Assembly: GCA_035651595.1 (NCBI GenBank)
Contig: DASRFJ010000227.1
Span: forward strand, 1 to 52,056
Length of the DNA stretch: 52,056 nucleotides
Direction of reading: 5' to 3'
Origin: JAFARZ01 sp035651595
Lineage (GTDB): Bacteria; Actinomycetota; Actinomycetes; Streptosporangiales; Streptosporangiaceae
Notes under the pieces: generated by a model
What the model saw: only the letters and a program-made list of their open reading frames with translations
Told to the model about the DNA's origin: nothing
The model's database searches: none
Made by a program: the position numbers and the translations under genes
Shown: positions 9,917 through 17,472 of the stretch, in pieces
How the letters are laid out: each line of letters begins with the position of its first letter
How positions within the stretch are numbered: position 1 is the stretch's first letter

Positions 9917-11064
9917 GTCGAGTAGGCGCTGTTCTCGTGCACGTAGTCCACGGTGAGGTCGTTGGTGAGGATTGCCGCGCTTCTCGCGCCGGCCGCCAGG
10001 TCGATGGTGATCGTGACGTCCTTGCCGGACAGGTCCGCCTTGGCGCGATCCTCCCCGGCCGCGCCGTTCCGGCAGACCCAGATGCCGTTGATCGAGACGT
10101 TCAGCCGGTCCGGCTCGAAGATCGCGTCGGTGGTGCCGACCGCGGCGAGCACCCGCCCCCAGTTGGGATCCGCCCCGGCGATCGCGCACTTGAGCAGGTT
10201 GCTGCGGGCCACCGCCCGGCCCACGGTCACCGCGTCCCGTTCGCTGTCCGCGCCGATCACCTCGATCGTGATCATCTTCGACGCGCCTTCGGCGTCCCGC
10301 TGGAGCTGGCGGGTCAGGTCCGCGCAGACCGCGGTGAGCTGGTCGGTGAACTCCTGCCTGTCCGGCTTGACGCCGGCCGCGCCGCTGGCCAGCAGCAGCA
10401 CGGTGTCGTTGGTCGACATGCAGCCGTCGGTGTCGAGCCGGTCGAAGGTCTTCTCGGTGGCCGCTCTCAGCGCGGTGTCGAGTTCGTCGGGGCTCAGGTC
10501 GGCGTCGGTGGTCAGCACGCACAGCATCGTGGCCAGGGCCGGCGCGAGCATGCCGGCGCCCTTGGCCATGCCGCCGATGGAATAGCTCGCTGCCCGCCGG
10601 AACGCGATCTTCACGACCGTGTCCGTGGTGCGGATCGCGTCGGCGGCGGACAGGCCGCCGGCCCGTGACGCGTCGGCTGCTGCCTTCTCGACGCCGTTGA
10701 GGAGCTTGTCCATGGGCAGCCGCTCGCCGATCAGGCCGGTGGAGCACACCGCGATCTCGCCTGGCTCGTCGTCGATGGCCTTCGCGATGTGTTCGGCGGT
10801 GGCGTGCGTGTCCTGGAAGCCGAGCGGTCCGGTGCACGCGTTCGCGCCGCCGGAGTTCAGCACCACGGCGCGGACCCGGCCGCCGGCCACCACTTGCCTG
10901 GTCCACTGCACCGGGGCGGCCTGCACCCGGTTGGCGGTGAACACCGCCGCAGCGGCGCGGGACGGACCGTCGTTCAGCACGACGGCGACGTCGGGGCGGC
11001 CGGATTGTTTCAGGCCTGCCGCGACACCTGCGGCGCGGAAGCCCTGTGGGGCCGTGACGCTCAT
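9913..11064 (-). CDS. argJ: ornithine acetyltransferase / N-acetylglutamate synthase
   Basis: Recycles the acetyl group from acetylornithine to glutamate, so no separate ArgE is needed. The 383-residue precursor has the KGAGM motif at 168-172 and the self-cleavage site before Thr179 in LATMLC, which becomes the N-terminal nucleophile of the beta chain. LNSGGANACTG at about 69-79 is also typical. The ATG at 11064 overlaps the argC stop as ATGA. The same protein may make N-acetylglutamate from acetyl-CoA if it is the bifunctional type, which the sequence alone does not settle. Confidence 0.95.
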   Translation of the reverse strand: MSVTAPQGFRAAGVAAGLKQSGRPDVAVVLNDGPSRAAAAVFTANRVQAAPVQWTRQVVAGGRVRAVVLNSGGANACTGPLGFQDTHATAEHIAKAIDDEPGEIAVCSTGLIGERLPMDKLLNGVEKAAADASRAGGLSAADAIRTTDTVVKIAFRRAASYSIGGMAKGAGMLAPALATMLCVLTTDADLSPDELDTALRAATEKTFDRLDTDGCMSTNDTVLLLASGAAGVKPDRQEFTDQLTAVCADLTRQLQRDAEGASKMITIEVIGADSERDAVTVGRAVARSNLLKCAIAGADPNWGRVLAAVGTTDAIFEPDRLNVSINGIWVCRNGAAGEDRAKADLSGKDVTITIDLAAGARSAAILTNDLTVDYVHENSAYST

Positions 11065-12119
11065 GGGGCGACTCCGTTTTTCTTGAGGCCTGTCGACTCT
11101 GGCAGGCCGAGCATGATGTTGGCGATCTGCACGGCCTGGCCGGCCGCGCCCTTTCCGAGGTTGTCGATGGCGCTGACCACGATCGCCCGGCCGGCGTGCG
11201 TGTCGGCGGCGACCTGGAGCTGCGCCGTGTTGGAGCCGGCCGTGGCGTTCGTGCTCGGCCAGCGGTTGGCGGGTAGTACGTGCACGAAGGGTTCGTCGTG
11301 GTAGGCGGCCTTGAGGGTGTCCGCGAGCTGTCTCTCGCTGACTCCCGCTCCCGCTCCCGCTCTCGCTCTCGCTCCCGCTCTCGCCGCGAGGCGGGCGGTG
11401 CAGGTGGCGAGGATGCCGCGCGGCATCGGCGCGAGCACGGGGGTGAACGAGATCGTCGCTCCGTGGCCGAGCGCCTGCTCGATCTCCGGCGTGTGCCGGT
11501 GTGTGCCGCCGACCCCGTAGGCCCGCATCGAGCCCATGACGTCGGTGGCCAGCAGTTCGGGTTTCAGCGCGCGGCCCGCGCCGGAGGTGCCGGAGGCGGC
11601 GACGATGACGATGTCCTTGGCGTCGACCAGGTTGCCCGCGAGCAACGGGGCGAGGGCGAGGATCGACGCGGTGGCGTAGCAGCCGGGGGCGGCGACCTTG
11701 CTCGCTGCCTTTATGGCGTCGCGTGCGCCGGGCAGCTCGGGCAGTCCGTAGGTCCACTGGCCGGCGTGCGGTGTCCCGGGGTAGTAGGTGGCCCATGTGT
11801 CCGCGTCGTTGAGCCGGAAGTCGGCGCCGAGGTCGATCATCTTCAGGCTCGCCGGGAGCGCCGCGGCCAGCTTCGCCGACTCGCCGTGCGGCAGCGCGGT
11901 GAACAGCAGGTCCGCGTCGGCGAGCGCGGCCGGCTCGGTGGCCGTGAACGTGGCGCCGTCCAGCTCCGGCAGGTGCGGATGAATCTCGGTGACCTGGACG
12001 CCGGCGCTGGCGTGCGCGGTCAGCGCACCGATCTCCAGGTCCGGATGGCCCAAGAGCAGCCGCAGCAGCTCACCGCCCGCGTAGCCACTGGCGCCAGCGA
12101 CCGCCACGCGCGCACCCAT
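11061..12119 (-). CDS. argC: N-acetyl-gamma-glutamyl-phosphate reductase
   Basis: NADPH-dependent reduction of acetylglutamyl phosphate to the semialdehyde. The 352-residue protein has a Rossmann motif GASGYAGGELLRLL at about 9-22, the catalytic Cys147 in APGCYAT and the GGTHRHTPEIEQ block at about 204-215. The ATG at 12119 follows an AGAAGGG ribosome binding site. Residues about 245-259 are an Ala/Arg/Gly tract encoded by six-base tandem repeats, absent from ordinary ArgC as far as I recall. This is the first gene of argCJBDFR, and an ArgR-type operator covers its promoter. Confidence 0.95.
   Translation of the reverse strand: MGARVAVAGASGYAGGELLRLLLGHPDLEIGALTAHASAGVQVTEIHPHLPELDGATFTATEPAALADADLLFTALPHGESAKLAAALPASLKMIDLGADFRLNDADTWATYYPGTPHAGQWTYGLPELPGARDAIKAASKVAAPGCYATASILALAPLLAGNLVDAKDIVIVAASGTSGAGRALKPELLATDVMGSMRAYGVGGTHRHTPEIEQALGHGATISFTPVLAPMPRGILATCTARLAARAGARARAGAGAGVSERQLADTLKAAYHDEPFVHVLPANRWPSTNATAGSNTAQLQVAADTHAGRAIVVSAIDNLGKGAAGQAVQIANIMLGLPESTGLKKNGVAP
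11343..11385. repeat. hexanucleotide tandem repeat inside argC
   Basis: About seven units of CGCTCC/CGCTCT in a row. On the coding strand they encode alternating Ala and Arg/Gly at about residues 245-259 of ArgC. The unit is six bases, so changes in copy number would keep the reading frame. Confidence 0.9.
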
Positions 12120-12156
12120 ATCCGGCCCTTCTATGCTGCTATCCGCTCGCCATGCT

Positions 12157-12193
12157 CATGTAAGAGTATTCACTAGATCGCATGAATATACAA
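12157..12193 (-). promoter_or_regulatory. ArgR-type operator and argC promoter
   Basis: On the minus strand, TTGTAT (12193-12188) and TACTCT (12168-12163) are separated by 19 bases, with inverted arms ATATTCA and TGAATA between and over them. Aligned with the argG operator, almost the whole 37-bp block is the same, including the central TCATGCG and GTGAATA. The predicted start is near 12156, leaving a leader of about 37 bases with a ribosome binding site. Confidence 0.85.
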
Positions 12194-12285
12194 GACCTTC
12201 CTGACAATGCGCCGGCCAGATGCCGGCAACGCGCACCCCGCCAGCCGTCGCTTGCGCAATGAGTTGCTGGCGTAGGGTGAGCGAG

Positions 12286-12699
12286 GTGAGGCGGATGCTG
12301 GGCGTGGCGGTCATCGCGGCGAGGCTCGCCGGGGCGGCCGGGGCAGCCGGGCTGGCCGCGGCGTGCCTGGCCGGGTGCTCGTCCGGGCCCGGGTCGAACG
12401 CGGGGATGACCTGCGGTACGACCCGGACAGGAGCCGGGGTGCCGGTTCAGATCAAGATCGCCAAGGGCAACGTGGCCTGCGATACCGCGATGAGCGTTGA
12501 GACCAAGTACGCGTCGATGGTGCGGAACGGGCAGGTACCCGGCAACGGTGGCGGCGCCCCGGTCACCGTCAACGGGTGGACCTGCCAGGGCTACCTCACG
12601 CCCGAGATCCTCCGGACCGGCGACGCGTCCCAGTGCCACACGTCCGGCGCCGAGATCCTGGCCGTGCTCCCGTCCCCGTCAAGTTCGCCGTCCGCCTGA
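12286..12699 (+). CDS. small secreted lipoprotein of unknown function
   Basis: The predicted product has 137 residues. A hydrophobic signal (residues 5-28) ends in the lipobox LAGC with the lipidated Cys at 31, followed by a Ser/Gly linker. The mature part has two Cys pairs around VACDTA, WTCQGY and QCHTSG, and a Pro/Ser tail. Proteins of this look, with a KGNVAC...WTC...C pattern, are common and uncharacterised in actinobacteria. The start could be GTG 12277, GTG 12286 or ATG 12295, since the local sequence is rich in GAGG. It stands alone, divergent from argC. No function can be given. Confidence 0.7.
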   Translation: MRRMLGVAVIAARLAGAAGAAGLAAACLAGCSSGPGSNAGMTCGTTRTGAGVPVQIKIAKGNVACDTAMSVETKYASMVRNGQVPGNGGGAPVTVNGWTCQGYLTPEILRTGDASQCHTSGAEILAVLPSPSSSPSA

Positions 12700-12812
12700 C
12701 GCTCACCCTTAGAGCCCGCAGCCCCGCCCTCACCCGCAGCACGCCCGCAGCCGCGCCCCCAGCGTGTCAATTGCGCAGTTGAGCCCACTAGAGCGTGTCA
12801 TAGCGCGGGGTC

Positions 12813-14180
12813 TCAGGACGTCATCGCGCGCCGGAAGGCGCTCGGCGTCTCGGGAGCGGCGGCACCGTTCACCCCGCGCCCGGCGCCCGGGCCGCTGATA
12901 GCGCTCACACCCCGGGTGGTGCTGATCATCTGGACCTGGTCGCGGCCGGCCGCCTTGGCACGGTAGAGGGCGGCGTCCGCCGCGGCCAGCAGGTCGGAGA
13001 ACTCCCGCTGGGCGCCGCCGTCCAGCGCCGCGACGCCGATGGAAACCGTGACCGAGAGCCGCTCACCGCCGGCCGCGCCGGGTGCGATGAAGCGCAGGGC
13101 AGCGACGCTGGCCCGCAGCCGCTCCGCGATGCGGAAGGCGTCCGTCGCCCGGGTGTGCGGTAGCAGCAGCGAAAACTCCTCCCCGCCGAACCGGCCGGCG
13201 AGGTCGTACTCGCGCAGCGTGGTGTCCAGCGTCCGGGCGACCTCCTTGAGCACCTGATCGCCGGTCAGGTGCCCGTACGTGTCGTTGATGGACTTGAACC
13301 GGTCCAGGTCGAGCAGCGCCACGGCCACCGGCGTCTTGGCCCGCACCGCCCGGACCACCTCGGCGGTCGCCTCCCGCTCCCAGGTGGCGGCGTTCAGCAG
13401 CCCGGTCTTGGAGTCCGCCCGCGACTCGGTGAGCAGCTGGCCATGCCGGGACGAACGCTGGAGCAAGGTGACGAACGGGAACGCGAATACGAGGGAGAGG
13501 ATGCTGTTCGCTACGCAGAACGTAACCAGGACGGCGACGCACAGCTCGGACACGTCGTTGTAGATCGGCTCGCGGGCAAACTGGATGTCCCGCAGGCTGA
13601 CGGTCCGGTCGGCGCCCTTGATCGCGGTGAGCACCAGCGCCGTGTTGACGCTCCACTGGACCGCCGCGCACAGCGCGAGTATCGCCATCCAGGCGAGCGC
13701 GTGACCGCCCGGGTTGGCCGAGCCACCCGCGACAATCCGGATTGTCGCATGGAAGACCAGGGCCGCGGCCACGTAGCTGATCCCGATGGCAGCGGCCGTA
13801 AGAGCCCTGCGATGGAGCGGCTTGTGCCCGACGCGCAGCTGGGTCAGCGCCAGCCGGACGATGGGGATCAGCGGAGCGTAGGCGATCGGCAGGAGGATGG
13901 CGACCGGAAGTTCCCAGACCGCGTACACGTCCTTGACCACCCGGGCGCCTTCGCCCAGCCGCCGGGTGAGTTCCACCGTGGCCGCGGCGCACGCCAGCAG
14001 GGCTCCGAACAGCGCCAGGTCATGCACCCGGATGGACAGCGAACTCGCTGCCACTGCCAGCAGCACGACATCCGCCAGCACGACAGCACAGATGTACGCG
14101 GCGAGCCAGCGCGGCCGGGTCCACAGCTGCCATGATCTGATCGCCGAGGTTCGCCCGCTTATCCAGCGTGCGAGGCTCAC
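12813..14180 (-). CDS. membrane-anchored GGDEF diguanylate cyclase
   Basis: Predicted to make cyclic di-GMP from GTP at the membrane. The N-terminal half (to about residue 245) has several hydrophobic segments, probably six to eight membrane helices, acting as an unknown sensor. The C-terminal half is a GGDEF domain with the active-site motif GGEEF at about 332-336 and the inhibitory I-site RxxD (REYD) exactly five residues before it, so catalysis and product feedback both look intact. A Gly/Ala/Pro tail follows. GAGGAG lies directly against the ATG at 14186 but six bases before the GTG at 14180, which is why GTG is preferred. It is a single gene with no adjacent EAL partner. Confidence 0.9.
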   Translation of the reverse strand: MSLARWISGRTSAIRSWQLWTRPRWLAAYICAVVLADVVLLAVAASSLSIRVHDLALFGALLACAAATVELTRRLGEGARVVKDVYAVWELPVAILLPIAYAPLIPIVRLALTQLRVGHKPLHRRALTAAAIGISYVAAALVFHATIRIVAGGSANPGGHALAWMAILALCAAVQWSVNTALVLTAIKGADRTVSLRDIQFAREPIYNDVSELCVAVLVTFCVANSILSLVFAFPFVTLLQRSSRHGQLLTESRADSKTGLLNAATWEREATAEVVRAVRAKTPVAVALLDLDRFKSINDTYGHLTGDQVLKEVARTLDTTLREYDLAGRFGGEEFSLLLPHTRATDAFRIAERLRASVAALRFIAPGAAGGERLSVTVSIGVAALDGGAQREFSDLLAAADAALYRAKAAGRDQVQMISTTRGVSAISGPGAGRGVNGAAAPETPSAFRRAMTS

Positions 14181-14357
14181 AAGCATCTCCTCGAAGGCTC
14201 AAATCAGGGTCGAAAGTCCGAACTTTCCCTTCATTGTTACCCAATCGGCAAAGTTGTGCCTGCACAAGCCCCGAATCTGATGCATCATACAGATAGGCGT
14301 ATACGGAACGTGACCAAATGCGCGCGGGCGATCACTTATGGTGATCAAAAGGAGGGG

Positions 14358-15587
14358 TCATGCGCACGACTGGTTGGTAGAACGACCCGGTAAATTCGCG
14401 TCATGGGCTCGATTGCGATTTCGAGACCAGGCGAACGCGAGAGCCGTAGCAGCAATGGCGCCGATAAGGCCGCAGACCGCGATGACCCGTGCCGGGGAAA
14501 ACGATTCCGCGGCGGCGCCCGCGAGGATCATGACAAGGCCTTGCCCGAAGTTCATGCCACCTTGTGCGAGCCCGAAGGCTTGGCTTCGTCGCGCTGCGGG
14601 GGCAGCGGTGACGAACGCCGCGCTGGCCGCGAGCTGGAAGCAGCCGCATAGCCCGGCCGCGCACAGGATGACCAGGGCGACCCACAACGCGGGTCGCGCG
14701 GCGAACAACACCAAGATCAGGCAGTTGGCCATCGCCAGCGGGCCCATCCACCTCAGCCGTGACTCCGGGGCGACCAGGCGGCCGAACCAGAGCGTGCCGA
14801 TCGTGATGCCAAGCGCCGTGGCAGCGAGCAGCAGGCCCACCGCGACAGGACCGCCGCCAAGGCTCCTGGCCAGCGGCGTCACCACGCCTTCAGGAGCGTC
14901 GTAGAAGGCCGCGAGCCAGCCGAACAGCATCGGGATGAGAAGGGCCGGGTTCCCGAAGACCAGGCGGAATCCGCCAGCGATAGTGGCCAGCCGCGACATC
15001 GGGATGGCATCGCTCGCCTGGCTCGCGGGAGCGCTCCGGCGCCGGACCCATCCGAGGGTGATGAGCGCCGATGCGGCGAACGTGGCGGCGTCTATGACCA
15101 GTGAGGTGCCGACGCCCAGGAACCCGGTGATCGTGCCGCCCGCCGCGAAGCCGATGACCTGAGCGAACTGGAATGTGGTCAGCGTGATCGCGGTGCCCAC
15201 CACAAACCTGTCGCCCTCGAGCACGTCCGGGTAGGTTGCGGCTCGAGCCGACATGAACGGCGCGCCGGCGAATGTGACGAAGAACAGGAGCACGACCATG
15301 GCGGCGAGCGGCATGCCGTGGATGGCCATCACCAGGACGAGCCCGCACCGGACCAGGTCGCACGCGACCATCACGCGTCGCCGCGGGTACCGGTCGGCCA
15401 GCCACGCCAGGGTGACCCCGCCGACGAACGTGGGGACGATGCTGACCACGAACGTGATGGCGGCCAGCAGCGCCGACCGGGTGCGGTCGTACACCAGGAC
15501 GGTCAGGGCGACCCTGGCCAGCTGATCTCCCGCAACCGACAAGAGCTGCGCCAGCCACAGAGCCCGGAATTCCGCGATCGCGAACAC
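14358..15587 (-). CDS. MFS exporter (EntS/macrolide-efflux-like), start uncertain
   Basis: A 12-helix major facilitator protein of the MFS_3 type. It opens with FAIAEFRALWLAQLLSVAGD, typical for this group, and has the loop motif DRYPRRRVM at about 65-73. It probably exports a small hydrophobic molecule. The only standard start that gives a plausible protein is GTG at 15587, which leaves almost no N-terminal tail and has no ribosome binding site. The frame stays open upstream. There a good site, GGAGGTCGAG, is followed by ATA at 15650 and then ACC GAA AAC, giving a normal-looking extra 21 residues. The true start may therefore be a rare or mutated codon. The substrate is unknown. Confidence 0.85.
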   Translation of the reverse strand: MFAIAEFRALWLAQLLSVAGDQLARVALTVLVYDRTRSALLAAITFVVSIVPTFVGGVTLAWLADRYPRRRVMVACDLVRCGLVLVMAIHGMPLAAMVVLLFFVTFAGAPFMSARAATYPDVLEGDRFVVGTAITLTTFQFAQVIGFAAGGTITGFLGVGTSLVIDAATFAASALITLGWVRRRSAPASQASDAIPMSRLATIAGGFRLVFGNPALLIPMLFGWLAAFYDAPEGVVTPLARSLGGGPVAVGLLLAATALGITIGTLWFGRLVAPESRLRWMGPLAMANCLILVLFAARPALWVALVILCAAGLCGCFQLAASAAFVTAAPAARRSQAFGLAQGGMNFGQGLVMILAGAAAESFSPARVIAVCGLIGAIAATALAFAWSRNRNRAHDANLPGRSTNQSCA

Positions 15588-15909
15588 GTCGCGAAACGTC
15601 GTCCTCGCGGCCTCCGCTGTGCCCCCCCGGGCCGCCGCGTTTTCGGTTATCTCGACCTCCGGGTCAAGGATGCTCGGTGTGACTAGCGCTACGTCTCGGT
15701 ATACAAACCAGGACAGTTAGTACACCTTAAACCACAGAGCGCGTTGCCCATGCCCTATCCGGCGCTCGGCACGGTCCTCACGCGGCTGCTAGGTTTCCTG
15801 CACTGAGTCAGTCCGGCGCGTCAAGCAGGCATCTCCGATGATGCAGTTGCCTCGCGTGACCGGCCGCAAGGACCGGATCGGCTGTGACCAAATAGCTGCG
15901 GGAAAGAAC
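15588..15909. other. intergenic region between divergent genes
   Basis: This stretch holds the probable 5' extension of the MFS gene (to about 15650) and the promoters for the two divergent genes. A C7 run occurs at 15622-15628. I see no RNA gene and no convincing promoter pair. Confidence 0.5.
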
Positions 15910-17017
15910 ATGCTGAGGTTGTCACGACAGGAATCGAGGCGGATCGCGGCCGCCGCCCAGCTATCCAGCGGGCACAATACAGCAGGTACCACATCACCGC
16001 TCCAGATACTGGAGCAAGTTGGCGCGATCCAATTGGATGCGATGCAACGCGTAGATAAGTCGCACCGGCTCGTGTGCTTTGCCCGTAGTGGCGCGATCAA
16101 GGGCCGCGAACAGGTGGATAAGGCCTTCTGGACTTCGAGCGGAGACGCCGTCGCATATGAGACGTGGGCGCATGCCGTCTGCCTCGTACCGGTAAGCGCC
16201 TGGCCCGTGTGGCGCTTCCGCCGTGCGGCCACCCGCAACGTCGCATGGGCTCCGCCACGACGCGAGTGCGACCGACTGGTGGGGCTGGTCCGCGAAATGG
16301 GGCCACAGACGATCCGCGACCTTGAGGCCGGCCAGACCAAGACGTCTGGCTGGGACTGGTCGCAGGCAAAGACGGCCGCCGAGTACCTCGTATGGACCGG
16401 CCAGCTTGTCTGCCGGGCTCGTCGCGGCGCGCGCCGGGTCTATGACCTGCCAGAGCGCTGCATCCCCGCGCACCTACGAGAAAGCCACATCGGCAAGGAC
16501 GAGGCGATAGCCATACTGGTGCGCACTGCGGCACGCGCATACGGCGTGGCATCAGTCAGCGACATAGCAGCATACTTCGGTCTCGCTTAAGGCAGAGGTC
16601 GCGGCCGTGATGCCGGCCTGCGAGCTTACTCAGGTAATGGTCGAGGGCTGGAAAGAGGCCGCCTGGCTTCATCCTGACACAGCGGCTGATCCTCCGGCTC
16701 TTGGTGACGCAATTCTGCTGTCGCCGTTCGACAACCTCATTTGGGATCGTGCCCGAGTCAGGCGGCTGTTCGGTTTCGACTATGCGCTGGAGGCATATAA
16801 ACCCGTGGCCAAGCGCATCTACGGCCCATACGTTATGCCTCTCCTGGAAGGGGCGGAGTTCCTTGGCCGTGCAGATGTCGCACGCGACGCGCACACGCTG
16901 CATATCCTGCGGTTCTTCCCCGAGCATGGCGCGACGAAATGGAGTGATCCGCTCCGGGCCGCGATTTTCCGGCTGGCTAATCAGATGGGTTGCGAGTCCG
17001 TTCAGATCAACGAATAA
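15910..17017 (+). pseudogene. YcaQ-like winged-helix DNA-binding protein, frameshifted
   Basis: The HTH_42 (YcaQ/DUF1006) family includes DNA glycosylases acting on interstrand crosslinks. The first part, 15910-16590, begins MLRLSRQESRRIA and stops after AAYFGLA. The second part continues in the +1 frame as KAEVAAVMPACELTQVM and runs through the family's C-terminal blocks LLSPFDNLIWDR and FGFDYALE to 17017. Skipping the single T at about 16588 would join them into one normal-length protein of about 368 residues. It is probably a pseudogene by one-base insertion; a sequencing error is possible. ATG 15910 is preferred over 15838 because it starts at the family's usual N terminus. The region has lower GC than its neighbours and is followed by a mobile-type repeat. 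Confidence 0.85.
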
Positions 17018-17072
17018 TGAAATGGACGACCAAAGCGGAAATGACAGGATCTAGTGAACCAAGGAGCTGAGA

Positions 17073-17201
17073 ATGTCGATTCCGCGTGAACTTGCCGCAG
17101 CGTGCGCCGACGTAGCGGCGGCCGGCCACGCCGACTCGATCGGCGGACGCCAGGCCCCATCGCAGGTCCTTATGGCGAAGCAAGATCGTTTGTCGTTTTA
17201 G
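17073..17201 (+). CDS. 42-residue ORF ending in a repeat; possible gene remnant
   Basis: A short frame beginning MSIPRELAAACADVAAAG follows an excellent ribosome binding site, AAGGAG, seven bases upstream. It runs only until it enters the left end of the MITE-like repeat, which supplies the last codons and the stop. This is what a gene cut off by insertion of the repeat would look like. It could also be a real small peptide. No family is recognised. Confidence 0.4.
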   Translation: MSIPRELAAACADVAAAGHADSIGGRQAPSQVLMAKQDRLSF

Positions 17202-17472
17202 CGCGCCAGGGAGATCCTGGCGGCTTATTCAGGGTCCGCGCCCAGGCGGGCAGCACTGGCGGGCCCCGCTGGCGGCGGATAAATCCCAGAACAACGTGGT
17301 GGATTACCCCTTTGTGGGGGCCTGACCCCCTTTCACGAGGGTCAACTCACCACGATGGAGTAATCCACCACATTGATACAGGGGCGGCCAGTGCGCGGAC
17401 GCATCGCCAGCCACATGATCCACCCTAGCCCCAGCGCCATCAGGCAGGGTCCCGCAGACAGCCAGGCCCGAG
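17195..17472. mobile_element. MITE-like element, copy 2 (right end missing)
   Basis: The left part, starting around GTTTTAGCG and GATCCTGGCGGCTTATTC, matches the left end of the complete element at 28243. The central 81-bp palindrome and the right-hand stretch (CATCGCCAGCC, CGCCATCAGGC) also match. The right terminal inverted repeat is absent, and the element runs straight into the pheT stop region. It therefore looks truncated, lying between the convergent YcaQ-like pseudogene and pheT. Confidence 0.75.
17296..17376. repeat. 81-bp palindromic repeat, copy 2 (family 1)
   Basis: Same length and layout as the copies at 6280 and 28346, starting CGTGGTGGATTACCCCTTTG and ending AATCCACCACATTG. 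The loop region here is less symmetrical (CCCTTTCACGAGGG). Confidence 0.9.

Noticed and set aside
16580..16600. Programmed +1 frameshift in the YcaQ-like gene, as in prfB
   Set aside because: The slip would need an Ala tRNA on GCU to re-pair with CUU, and there is no upstream Shine-Dalgarno-like stimulator; mutation or error is simpler.
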